Shown here in pieces: positions 6,622-13,665 of a stretch of DNA of 21,614 bases. The translations under genes were made by a program, and so were the position numbers. The stretch's first letter is position 1; each line of letters opens with the position of its first letter. This DNA is from Verrucomicrobiota bacterium. GTDB lineage: Bacteria; Verrucomicrobiota; Verrucomicrobiia; Opitutales; Opitutaceae. The notes below the pieces were generated by a model. That model worked only from the letters and a program-made list of their open reading frames with translations. It was not told the DNA's origin and did no database searches. The stretch lies in NCBI GenBank assembly GCA_023410155.1, contig JAEYQF010000138.1:1-21614 (forward strand). Direction: 5' to 3'.

Positions 6622-8061
6622 TCAGGGCGTCACGGTCACGACCACGCGCTTGTAGCGCGTGAGAGCGGGCGACCCTTTGTCGGTGACGCGCAGGATCAGG
6701 TGCAGCGTTTCCGCCTGCTCCACCTTTGGTGCGGTGAAGGAGACGAGATCGGCGTTCTCGGGTGGGTTGACCTTGAGTGCGCCGCGGTAGGTGCCCGCTT
6801 CGGGGTAGAAGAACCAATGAAACGACAGCGAGTCGCCGTCGGGATCCGTCGTCGCGCGGGCGCTCAAGGTTGTGCTCGAGCCGGACTTCATGGTGATGCG
6901 GTCGGGCTGATCGAGGGCGGGCACGGGAGGATGATTCGCCTCCGCAAAGGGGCGGGTCGTCCACGTCAGGCGAGCGGCGAAGTCGTTCTGGAAATCGTCG
7001 CGCCAGCGCCAGAGCGTGACCTTCGCGTCTTTGAAGGAGCGTTTGCCCGGTTGCACAGGGCGACCGTAGTCAGCGCGCGCGGGCGGCGTGTAGTCGTCGA
7101 CCGCGTTGGTCCAGATCGGGCGAGTTTCCGCCGGGAGCGTGACGCCGTTGACGAGGCCCTTCGGGTCGGGTGGGACAGGAGCGGGCTGGCGCCACTCGTA
7201 GCGGCCTCCCCAGCCGCCCCAATCGGGATGCTCGGGCGCATTGAGGCCGTTGGGGATGAGGCCGAGGAACGCCGGCGTGTCGCCCTCCATGCCCCACGAG
7301 ACATCTGGATACATCGCGCCGAGCGGGCCGCGGCCTTGCTGGATGTTTTCCGCGAGCCAGCGGTTGGTGATGGTGGTGTTGTCGAGACCGTCGACGACCG
7401 CGTGGATGCCGGTCCAGGTCGCCGCACCGTAGTCGCCGCCCGGCGTCACGATGTAGAACAGCTCGGGAAACTCTTTGCGAATCCACGGCCCCGAGTCGTC
7501 CTGATCGGAAATGGTGTAGACGCGCAGCTTCGCGACAAGCCGCGCGAGTTCCGCTGGAGATTTCGTGGCGCGAAGGGTGTGCAGCGCCTGCGCGAGGGTG
7601 TTGGCACCGCCCCAGACGCTGATCCAGAGAGGACGCGGGTCGTCTTTCTCCAGGCATCGGACGATCCACGCGGAGCCTTCCGTGTCCTTGCCGGGGCCGA
7701 CACCGCGCATGCCGTATTCAGGGCGGCCGGATTTCACAAGCGCGTGGAGCGAGGTCGCGCTCGGATAGCGGCGATCGTGCAGAAGGAGATTCTCGTGCAC
7801 TCGACCGTAGGTCGCAATCAGCGCGTGAATCGACTCGGGCGCGATGGAGTTTTGCTTCCAGGTGGACGTCGTGGCGACCAGTCCTTCGACGTCGATTTCG
7901 TTGGTGTAGAGAAAAAGCCGCACGAGGCTCTGGGTGTCGTCAGGATCAGCCTCAATGTCGGTCAACACGACCATGCGCGTCGGAGCAGTCGCGAACGCGA
8001 GCGAAGCGACGGCGCAGAACAGGAAGGCGAGAGCGGGGGAGCGAAGGGCCGAGCGGGGCAT
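6622..8061 (-). CDS. DUF1593 / Sde182-type cellulose-binding, nucleoside-hydrolase-like secreted protein
   Basis: 479 residues with a signal peptide at 1-25 (cleavage near AFA-T). The N-terminal domain (about 28-330) matches the nucleoside-hydrolase-like domain of the Sde182 family: 'VLTDIEADPDDTQSLVR' (D35, D39, D41, D42) resembles the Asp cluster that binds calcium and ribose in true nucleoside hydrolases, and 'SVWGGANTLAQAL' (148-160) matches the second conserved block. Residues about 385-479 form a PKD/Ig-like beta domain ('TTDPDGDSLSFHWFFYPE'). The Saccharophagus founder was described as cellulose binding; its catalytic activity, if any, is not settled. The gene lies 18 bp downstream of an NTF2-like secreted-protein gene on the same strand, probably in one operon, and converges on the GH5 cellulase-like gene. 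Family assignment is strong; function is open. Confidence 0.88.
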   Translation of the reverse strand: MPRSALRSPALAFLFCAVASLAFATAPTRMVVLTDIEADPDDTQSLVRLFLYTNEIDVEGLVATTSTWKQNSIAPESIHALIATYGRVHENLLLHDRRYPSATSLHALVKSGRPEYGMRGVGPGKDTEGSAWIVRCLEKDDPRPLWISVWGGANTLAQALHTLRATKSPAELARLVAKLRVYTISDQDDSGPWIRKEFPELFYIVTPGGDYGAATWTGIHAVVDGLDNTTITNRWLAENIQQGRGPLGAMYPDVSWGMEGDTPAFLGLIPNGLNAPEHPDWGGWGGRYEWRQPAPVPPDPKGLVNGVTLPAETRPIWTNAVDDYTPPARADYGRPVQPGKRSFKDAKVTLWRWRDDFQNDFAARLTWTTRPFAEANHPPVPALDQPDRITMKSGSSTTLSARATTDPDGDSLSFHWFFYPEAGTYRGALKVNPPENADLVSFTAPKVEQAETLHLILRVTDKGSPALTRYKRVVVTVTP

Positions 8062-8079
8062 GGGAGAAGAGGCTTCAGG

Positions 8080-8565
8080 TTACCGTGCGGACTCTGGCGC
8101 GGATGCGGATTGGTATGCGACGAGGCGCCATTTGCCATCGTCCTCCTGCCGCCAAAGGGCGAGAAAACGAAGGCGGGCCTTCACCTCGTGGCCGCCCGAT
8201 TCCGCGTGCAGTTCGGCGAGGCCCTGCACGCTGATCACACCCGGCGAGACTTCGAAGAGCTTCGTGTCGATGTATTCGAAACTCCGATACTTCACGCGAC
8301 CCGTGCCGACGGCCGTGACGAACTGCGACTTATCCTCCACGCGGCCGTCGGAGTGGCCGTAGGAGAGGTCCTCACTCAGGATCGCCAGCAGGCGCGGCAC
8401 GTCGGCCGCCACCATCGCCTCGATCCTGGCCGTGTCCGCGCGGCGCACGGAGGAGAAACCGGCGGGATCCGCGGAGAGCGGCGCCGCGGCGCCGGCCAGC
8501 CAGGCGAGAACGAGCAGGCTCCACCAGCGGGCGCGGGCAAGTCGGACAGGAAACAAGGTGATCAC
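8080..8565 (-). CDS. Secreted NTF2-like (DUF4440/SnoaL-type) protein
   Basis: About 161 residues from a GTG at 8563-8565. I chose this start because it is followed directly by a basic and hydrophobic signal peptide ('RLARARWWSLLVLAWLAG', ending near PLSA-D); upstream codons in the open frame have no such character. A TTG at 8554-8556 is an alternative. The mature part has DUF4440 features: an N-terminal helix with 'ADTARIEAMVAADVPRLLAIL', then 'SEDLSYGHSDGRVEDKSQF' and a beta-sheet half ending 'LALWRQEDDGKWRLVAYQS'. The fold is a cone-shaped sheet used as a small-ligand-binding or enzymatic pocket in many unrelated roles, so no reaction can be given. Its TAA stop lies 18 bp before the Sde182-like gene, suggesting co-transcription. 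It is divergent from the ABC exporter gene, with about 115 bp between the two starts. Confidence 0.8.
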   Translation of the reverse strand: MITLFPVRLARARWWSLLVLAWLAGAAAPLSADPAGFSSVRRADTARIEAMVAADVPRLLAILSEDLSYGHSDGRVEDKSQFVTAVGTGRVKYRSFEYIDTKLFEVSPGVISVQGLAELHAESGGHEVKARLRFLALWRQEDDGKWRLVAYQSASAPESAR

Positions 8566-8680
8566 GGGGCGGGGCGTTGAAGTGGGGATCGCGGGTGGAA
8601 CCTGCCGACGGAAGACCGCGCCGGCAAGTATCGGCTCGCGGCTGTGGGCCGCGTTTGCGAGGCTGCTTGTTCCCGCGCCC

Positions 8681-10432
8681 ATGCGCACCGGCACGTTCCA
8701 ACGCTTCCTCGCACTCACCCGTCCGCATCGTTGGACGATTGCACTCGGCGTCGTGCTGATCCTTGCGGCGTCGGTGCTCACGCTCCCGGCCCCGTGGATT
8801 TTCAAACTCCTCATCGATGAGGCGCTGCCGGAGCGCGACGTCCGGCAGTTTGGCTGGCTGCTGGCCGTGTTCACGGGCCTCTTCCTGCTTCGGGGCTGGC
8901 TCACGCTGGTGCGCAACCGCGTGCTGCAGTTCGCCGCGATGCGCATCGTATGCGATTTGCGGATACAGCTGTTTGCGCATCTCCAGACGCTCTCGTTGCG
9001 CTATTTCGACGGGAACCAGACGGGCAAGACAATCTCCCGCATCACGCAGGACACGAACGAGGTTTACCAGCTCACCAATGGTTTCTTGATCACCATCATC
9101 GCCGACTCGGTGACGGTCGCCGGCGTGCTCGGCTTTCTCTTCTACGTCGAGTGGAGGCTCGCCCTCGCGGTCACGCTCGTGCTGCCCCTGTTTGTGCTCA
9201 ATTATCTCTATAACCGCCGGAAGATGCGGGAAGAGAGCCGGGTGCACCGCGACAACTGGGACAAGGTCGTCGGCTTCCTGCACGAGCGGGTGGCGGCGGC
9301 GCGGGTGGTGAAGTCGTTCACGCGGGAAGCGGCGGAGACCAACGCATTCGCGAGTGGCATCAACGCCGATTACTTCAACTACTCGCAGATCGTGATGCGC
9401 AACACGCGGCTCTCGGTGGTGGCCGACGTGCTCGGCTCGCTCGGGGCGTTGATCGTGCTTGGCTATGGCGGCTGGCTCGTGGTCAGCGGTGCGATGCAGG
9501 TGGGCACTCTCGTGGCGTTCAATGCCTACATCGTCTTCATTTTCCCTCCGATCGTGCGCTTCGTAGATCTGACGGCCGTTTTCCAGCGCGCGAACACCTC
9601 GCTTGAAAATATGTGGGCGCTGCTCGACACGAAGCCGGAGATCGTCGATCGCGAAACGGCGCATCCGCTGCCGGTCATCCGCGGCGAAGTGGAGTTTCGT
9701 CACGTGTGTTTCGACTACGAACTGGAGCCGCCGGGGGCCGGTCGTCCGCGCACGCTGACGGAGGTGAATTTCACAGTCCCGGCCGGTCAGGTCGTGGCGA
9801 TTGTGGGGCCGAGCGGCTCAGGCAAGAGCACGATCATCAACCTCGTCGCGCGTTTCTATGATGTCGCGAGCGGACAGGTGTTGATCGACGGGCAGGACGT
9901 GCGCGACGTGACGGTCGAGTCATTGCGCCGGCAGATCGGAATCGTGCTGCAGGAGAACGTGCTCTTCTCGGGCACGCTCGAAGATAACATCAAATACGGC
10001 CGCACCGACGCCACGCCCGAGCAGGTGCAGGCGGCGGCGGAGGCGGCCAACGCGCACGAGTTCATCGCGAAACTTCCGGACGGCTACGCGACCGTGGTCG
10101 GCGAACGCGGAGCGAAGCTCTCCGGCGGACAGCGCCAGCGTATAGCGATTGCGCGCGCGATCCTGCGCGATCCGCGGATCCTGATTTTCGATGAGGCGAC
10201 GAGTGCGCTCGATTCGCAGTCAGAGCGTTTGATCCAGCAGGCGATGGAGCGACTGATGAAGGGACGCACGGCCTTCATCATCGCGCACCGGCTCTCCACG
10301 ATTCAGAGCGCCGATCTGATTCTCGTGATGGAGCAAGGCCGGCTCGCTGAGTCAGGCACTCACGCTGAGCTCCTCGCGCGGGGCGGACTCTACGCGCATC
10401 TGCACGCGCTGCAGTTTCAAGAGACGAATTAA
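8681..10432 (+). CDS. MsbA-type ABC exporter (fused membrane and ATPase domains)
   Basis: 583 residues from ATG 8681. The open frame extends upstream to 8432, but that part runs antisense to the NTF2-like gene and does not look like transporter sequence, whereas 'MRTGTFQRFLALTRPHRW' is the usual beginning of such half-transporters. Residues about 15-310 form the six-helix exporter domain. Residues about 335-583 form the ATPase: Walker A 'GPSGSGKST' (376-384), signature 'LSGGQ' (480-484), Walker B 'LIFDE' (501-505) and the switch His in 'AHRLST' (H536). Family members work as homodimers or heterodimers in the inner membrane and export lipids, drugs or peptides; no partner half-transporter is adjacent, so a homodimer is likely. 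The substrate is unknown. The gene ends 9 bp before a palindromic repeat shared with the convergent GreA/GreB-like gene. Confidence 0.93.
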   Translation: MRTGTFQRFLALTRPHRWTIALGVVLILAASVLTLPAPWIFKLLIDEALPERDVRQFGWLLAVFTGLFLLRGWLTLVRNRVLQFAAMRIVCDLRIQLFAHLQTLSLRYFDGNQTGKTISRITQDTNEVYQLTNGFLITIIADSVTVAGVLGFLFYVEWRLALAVTLVLPLFVLNYLYNRRKMREESRVHRDNWDKVVGFLHERVAAARVVKSFTREAAETNAFASGINADYFNYSQIVMRNTRLSVVADVLGSLGALIVLGYGGWLVVSGAMQVGTLVAFNAYIVFIFPPIVRFVDLTAVFQRANTSLENMWALLDTKPEIVDRETAHPLPVIRGEVEFRHVCFDYELEPPGAGRPRTLTEVNFTVPAGQVVAIVGPSGSGKSTIINLVARFYDVASGQVLIDGQDVRDVTVESLRRQIGIVLQENVLFSGTLEDNIKYGRTDATPEQVQAAAEAANAHEFIAKLPDGYATVVGERGAKLSGGQRQRIAIARAILRDPRILIFDEATSALDSQSERLIQQAMERLMKGRTAFIIAHRLSTIQSADLILVMEQGRLAESGTHAELLARGGLYAHLHALQFQETN

Positions 10433-10441
10433 GCCGGCGGT

Positions 10442-10552
10442 CTGAACCACAGAGGCGCAGCGAGCACAGAGGAGAACCCGAGACGGGGGTCCATCGCCGA
10501 GGTGCGGAAACACGGAATCGATACTGTCTTCTCTGTGCCTCTGTGGCTCAGC
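10442..10552. repeat. Inverted-end intergenic repeat with 'cacagag' motif (family 1, copy 1)
   Basis: A left arm, ctgaaccacagaggcgcag (10442-10460), and a right arm, ctgtgcctctgtggctcag (10534-10552), are inverted repeats matching at 17 of 19 positions. Next to the left arm, inside the element, is 'gcacagagg'. The element fills the gap between the convergent ABC exporter and GreA/GreB-like genes and comes within 7 bp of the latter's stop codon. A second copy lies at 13544-13665; the left 35 bases of the two copies match at 27 positions. Confidence 0.85.
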
Positions 10553-10559
10553 GCAGGGA

Positions 10560-11171
10560 CTACTCTTCGATTTCGGGCGGCTTGATTTCCATCAGCAGCC
10601 GATCGAGCTCGGCCGACGTGGGATTGCGGATCGCGAGGATGGTGAGGACTGCCTCTCCGGCGGGCAGGCGCACCGGAGCCGTTTCGCCGTCCTCCAAGCC
10701 GAGGATCGCGGTGCCGAGCGGGGAGTTGTGCGGCAGGCACTCGATGCCTGATTCCTCATCGACGGCGGTCTCGCCGTGAGTCGCGACGAGAAACGTGAAG
10801 CGGTGCTTCCGCTTGGTGGCCACATCGACCTTCTCCAGCCGCACGACGTGGCCCAGTTGCACGAAGTCCGTGGGCTTGGTGAGCCACGTCGCGGGATCGA
10901 CTTCGATGAAGGTGTTGCGGGCGACGAAGCGATCGAGCGCGGTCATCTTGCGATCGACGGCGCGGATGGCGTCCTTCGCGGCCTTGAAGCCGAAGTTCTC
11001 GCGCAAGTCGCCTTGGGAGTGCGCCTCGACCTTGTCCTTCACGAGGTCGACGCGCTTCGCCTTGAGCGCGAGAAACTCATCCGCGAGCACGCGATTATAG
11101 CCCGGCCGCACATAGATGGTCGTTGGATCCGGCGGAGGCGGGCGGAAGATGTTTTTGCGCTTCAGCGGCAT
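10560..11171 (-). CDS. GreA/GreB-family transcription elongation factor homologue
   Basis: 203 residues, somewhat longer than GreA or GreB (about 158). Residues 1-23 are an extra Pro-rich, basic head with five prolines clustered at 11-15. Residues about 24-88 form the antiparallel coiled coil with tip motif 'QGDLRENFGFKAAKDA': D55 and E58 correspond to the acidic tip pair that Gre factors insert into the RNA polymerase secondary channel to stimulate cleavage of backtracked RNA. The C-terminal FKBP-like domain (about 100-200) has 'NSPLGTAILGLEDGE' and 'VRLPAGEAVLTILAI', typical of the family, with a loop insertion around 115-145. Acidic tip residues are kept, so cleavage-factor activity is possible; paralogues with regulatory roles exist, so I give no symbol. 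It is convergent with the ABC exporter and divergent from the POT transporter. Confidence 0.85.
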   Translation of the reverse strand: MPLKRKNIFRPPPPDPTTIYVRPGYNRVLADEFLALKAKRVDLVKDKVEAHSQGDLRENFGFKAAKDAIRAVDRKMTALDRFVARNTFIEVDPATWLTKPTDFVQLGHVVRLEKVDVATKRKHRFTFLVATHGETAVDEESGIECLPHNSPLGTAILGLEDGETAPVRLPAGEAVLTILAIRNPTSAELDRLLMEIKPPEIEE

Positions 11172-11372
11172 GAAAGCGCCAAGAAGCCGGCGCCGCGGTG
11201 AAATGCAATCCGCTCGTGGGATGAGCGCTCGCCGTCAATTCCCGCGTGTTCTCCACCAATCCCCGCGCGGGCTTTTCGTTTGGCAACCGCTGCCTGGCCG
11301 TCGAGTGTCTGCGGGAAACACTTCGCGCGCGATGTCCCCCCGCGCGAGAACACGTCCTGCTGCCCCGTCGCC
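11172..11372. promoter_or_regulatory. Divergent intergenic region between the Gre-family and POT transporter genes
   Basis: This 201-bp region must contain both starts. I see no convincing promoter. It holds a palindrome cccgcgcggg (11262-11271) followed by 'ctttt', a hairpin tcgcgcg/cgcgcga (11323-11329 with 11341-11347), and a long-range 9-bp inverted repeat cgtgttctc/gagaacacg (11246-11254 with 11345-11353). The last two lie in the presumed 5' leader of the transporter mRNA and could affect its folding. Confidence 0.4.
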
Positions 11373-12716
11373 ATGTCGAAACCCTATCTGACCTCCCCGC
11401 AGAAGCTCACCACGATGCCCCCGGGCATCCCTTACATCGTGGGCAACGAAGCCGCCGAGCGCTTCAATTTCTACGGGATGCGGGCGGTCCTCTTCGTCTT
11501 CATGACGAAATACCTCCTGGACAGCACCGGCGCGGTCGCGCCGATGACCGAAAACGAGGCCAACCGCTGGTATCACCTTTTTCTCTCGGCCAACTATTTC
11601 TTTCCGACGATCGGAGCCATCGTCTCCGACGCCTTCCTTGGCAAATACCGCACGATCTTCTGGCTCTCGCTTGTTTACGCCCTTGGCAGTGTCGTGCTCG
11701 CGCTCGACCACACGCGCACCGGGCTGACGATCGGCCTCACGCTGATCGCGATCGGCGCCGGAGGCATCAAGCCCTGTGTCTCTTCGCATGTCGGCGACCA
11801 GTTCGGGCCGGACAACAAGCACCTGCTCGCGCGGGCCTTTGGCTGGTTCTATTTCTCGGTCAACGCCGGCTCCTCGGTATCCATTTACCTCATACCGATC
11901 CTCCTGGCCAAGAGCGGTCCCGGGGCGGCGTTTGGACTGCCAGCCGTGCTGATGCTGATCGCGGTCTATATCTTCTGGCGGGGACGGCATAAATTCGTGC
12001 ACATCCCGCCCGGCGGACTGGGTTTCCTCCGCGAGACGTTCAGCCGCGAAGGGCTGGGTGCGCTCGGTCGCCTCGCGCTCATCTTCGTCTTCATGGTCGC
12101 ATTCTGGGCGCTGTGGGACCAAAGCGGCAGCGAGTGGGTGGCGCAGGCGGGGAAGATGGATCTGAACTTCCTGGGGATGCAGTTCCTCGCGTCGCAGATC
12201 CAGGTGGTGAACGCGATCTTCACGGTCAGCTTCATCCCGCTCTTCCAATACGTGATCTATCCCTTTGTGGATCGCCACGTCTGCCGCGTCACTCCCCTGC
12301 GCAAGATCGGCGCGGGTCTCGTCACGATCGGACTCTCGTTCTTCGTCAGCGCGTGGATCGAGTCGCAACTGGCTGCGGGCGTGACGCTCAACATCGGCTG
12401 GCAATTACCCGCCTACGTGCTGCTCACCGCGGGCGAGGTCATGGCCTCGATCACCGCGCTGGAGTTCGCTTACACGCAGGCGCCCCGCTCGATGAAAGCC
12501 GTCGTGCAGGCGCTCTACCTGCTCTCAGTTTCCGCGGGCAACCTCTTCGCGGCCGGCGTGCACTGGATCATCGAGAATCCCGACGGCACGACGAAGCTCC
12601 ACGGGGCTGCCTACTACAATTTCTACGCGTGGTTTTCGATCGGCGCGGCCGTCGTGTTCACGCTCTTCGCGCTCCGCTACAAGGAAAAGACCTATCTCCA
12701 GGGCGAACCCGCTTGA
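11373..12716 (+). CDS. POT/PTR-family proton-coupled oligopeptide transporter
   Basis: 447 residues from ATG 11373. The frame is open further upstream, but the protein-like part starts here. It carries the POT signature in the first helix, 'EAAERFNFYG' (E26, E29, R30; family ExxERFxYYG), which couples proton movement to transport, and the second family signature 'GAGGIKPCVSSHVGDQFG' (128-145, with K133). The remainder is a chain of hydrophobic helices consistent with a 12-helix inner-membrane carrier. It is slightly shorter than typical bacterial members (about 480-500). Family members import di- and tripeptides with protons; some carry other solutes, so the substrate is assigned only at family level. 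It is divergent from the Gre-family gene and convergent with deoC, with a terminator-like hairpin between. Confidence 0.92.
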   Translation: MSKPYLTSPQKLTTMPPGIPYIVGNEAAERFNFYGMRAVLFVFMTKYLLDSTGAVAPMTENEANRWYHLFLSANYFFPTIGAIVSDAFLGKYRTIFWLSLVYALGSVVLALDHTRTGLTIGLTLIAIGAGGIKPCVSSHVGDQFGPDNKHLLARAFGWFYFSVNAGSSVSIYLIPILLAKSGPGAAFGLPAVLMLIAVYIFWRGRHKFVHIPPGGLGFLRETFSREGLGALGRLALIFVFMVAFWALWDQSGSEWVAQAGKMDLNFLGMQFLASQIQVVNAIFTVSFIPLFQYVIYPFVDRHVCRVTPLRKIGAGLVTIGLSFFVSAWIESQLAAGVTLNIGWQLPAYVLLTAGEVMASITALEFAYTQAPRSMKAVVQALYLLSVSAGNLFAAGVHWIIENPDGTTKLHGAAYYNFYAWFSIGAAVVFTLFALRYKEKTYLQGEPA

Positions 12717-12725
12717 GACATTTCG

Positions 12726-12767
12726 GGGGAGGCGGGACTGCCGAGGGGCGGCCTCGGCTGTCTCCCC
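12726..12767. terminator. Hairpin between convergent POT transporter and deoC genes
   Basis: An inner stem gccgagg/cctcggc (12740-12746 with 12752-12758, 5-nt loop) is flanked by ggggag/ctcccc (12726-12731 with 12762-12767). It fills the 68-bp gap between two convergent stop codons. There is no long T-tract, so efficiency and direction are uncertain, but position and symmetry favour a bidirectional transcription end. Confidence 0.6.
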
Positions 12768-12784
12768 GCGATTTCGTCTGCTGC

Positions 12785-13486
12785 TCAATATCCAGCGGTC
12801 GGCGCCGCTGGTTTGCTGCCGTTGAACTCCGCGAGAATCGCGGCGGCGCTGGAGGTGCCCAGTCGTGTCGCTCCGGCCGCGATGAGGGCTCGCGCGTCGG
12901 CGAGGGTCTTGATGCCGCCGCTTGCCTTGAGCTGGATCTCGCCGCGGCGCTGGTCTGCCCATTCGCGGATGTGCTCCACCTTCGCGCCGGCGCTGCCGAA
13001 GCCGGTGGATGTCTTGATGTAGTCCGCGCCTGCATCTTCGCACAAGCGGAGGGCCGTGATGCGCTGCTCGGCATTCAAATAACACGTCTCAACGATCACC
13101 TTGATGATTGCGCCGAGCGCATGCGCGTGGGCGGTGAGCGCCGAGATCTCGGCCGAGGCGATGTCTGCGCGACCCTCGCGCAGCGCCGCGTAGTTGAGGA
13201 CAACGTCGACCTCGTGTGCTCCCGCCGCCACCACGGCGGAGATTTCCGCGCTTTTCGCCGCGCTGGTGAAGCGTCCGCTCGGAAAGCCGATGACGGTGCC
13301 GACCTTTACTCCTGTGCCCTTGAGGCGGCGGGCCGCACTTGCCACGCCCGTCGGGTAGAGCATCACCGCGGCAAACTTCAGTGCGGCCGCCTCATCGCAG
13401 AGTGCATCGAGATCCGCATCGGTGGCGTCGAGGCGCAGATTGGTGGAGTCAAACGTGGCCGCGAGCCCGGCTGCCGTGAGGTTCAT
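12785..13486 (-). CDS. deoC: Deoxyribose-phosphate aldolase
   Basis: 233 residues, a class I aldolase of normal length for the short DeoC type. It cleaves 2-deoxyribose 5-phosphate to glyceraldehyde 3-phosphate and acetaldehyde in the cytoplasm, the last step of deoxynucleoside catabolism. The Schiff-base lysine is K158 in 'DYIKTSTGF', the proton-relay lysine is K187 in 'QLKASGGIKT', and the catalytic Asp is D94 in 'EVDVVLN'. 'KVIVETCYL' (129-137) is the usual strand before these. 'VIGFPSGR' (65-72) is the conserved N-terminal-half motif. The last 12 residues are a Pro/Ala-rich tail. It is downstream of a ribokinase-family gene on the same strand with 176 bp between, which includes a palindromic repeat; the two may share a pathway but need not share a transcript. 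Confidence 0.95.
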   Translation of the reverse strand: MNLTAAGLAATFDSTNLRLDATDADLDALCDEAAALKFAAVMLYPTGVASAARRLKGTGVKVGTVIGFPSGRFTSAAKSAEISAVVAAGAHEVDVVLNYAALREGRADIASAEISALTAHAHALGAIIKVIVETCYLNAEQRITALRLCEDAGADYIKTSTGFGSAGAKVEHIREWADQRRGEIQLKASGGIKTLADARALIAAGATRLGTSSAAAILAEFNGSKPAAPTAGY

Positions 13487-13498
13487 GACCCGAGCCTA

Positions 13499-13539
13499 GC
13501 CGCGTCCCGAGTCGCGGCAAGACCCGGCTCGAAGCGGGT
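13499..13539. repeat. Pair of small hairpins upstream of deoC, related to repeat family 2
   Basis: Two consecutive perfect stems, gccgcg/cgcggc (13499-13504 with 13513-13518) and acccg/cgggt (13522-13526 with 13535-13539), lie 13 bp before the deoC start. The words 'cgagtcg' and 'gacccgg' recur in the blocks at 1299-1412 and 6553-6611, but the similarity is short, so membership of that family is tentative. Confidence 0.4.
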
Positions 13540-13543
13540 GAGA

Positions 13544-13665
13544 TGAACCACCGCGGCACAGAGGACACAGAGGATCACTCCGGATCACGCCCGCCGGGCT
13601 TATCGCGGCTCCCTGCTTCGTGATCTCGTTCCGGCACTCTGGGCTGTCTGTGCCGCTGCGGTTCA
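13544..13665. repeat. Inverted-end intergenic repeat with 'cacagag' motif (family 1, copy 2)
   Basis: A left arm, tgaaccaccgcggcacag (13544-13561), and a right arm, ctgtgccgctgcggttca (13648-13665), are inverted repeats matching at 16 of 18 positions. Between them are 'gacacagagg' and an inner stem gatcac/gtgatc (near 13573 and 13620). The last three bases of the right arm (13663-13665) are the TGA stop of the ribokinase-family gene on the minus strand. Compared with copy 1 at 10442-10552, both arms are changed yet still pair, suggesting selection for the paired form. Confidence 0.85.

Noticed and set aside
6529..8580. A 683-codon open frame on the plus strand, antisense to the Sde182-like and NTF2-like genes
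   Set aside because: It mirrors two well-supported genes, has no recognisable domain and an Arg/Gly/Val-rich composition typical of antisense frames in GC-rich DNA.
8432..8680. N-terminal extension of the ABC exporter to the start of its open frame
   Set aside because: The extra 83 codons overlap the divergent NTF2-like gene and lack transporter character; ATG 8681 gives the normal family N terminus and length.
8566..8946. Longer start for the NTF2-like protein (to 288 residues)
   Set aside because: The extra residues run antisense into the ABC exporter and would bury the signal peptide inside the protein.
12113..13546. A 477-codon plus-strand frame overlapping the POT transporter end and antisense to deoC
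   Set aside because: It crosses two certain genes in the wrong frame or strand and includes no domain signature.
10442..13665. The two 'cacagag' repeats as ends of one composite mobile element carrying greA-like, POT and deoC genes
   Set aside because: Each copy has both of its own inverted ends and the intervening genes look like ordinary chromosomal genes with the same base composition as their surroundings.
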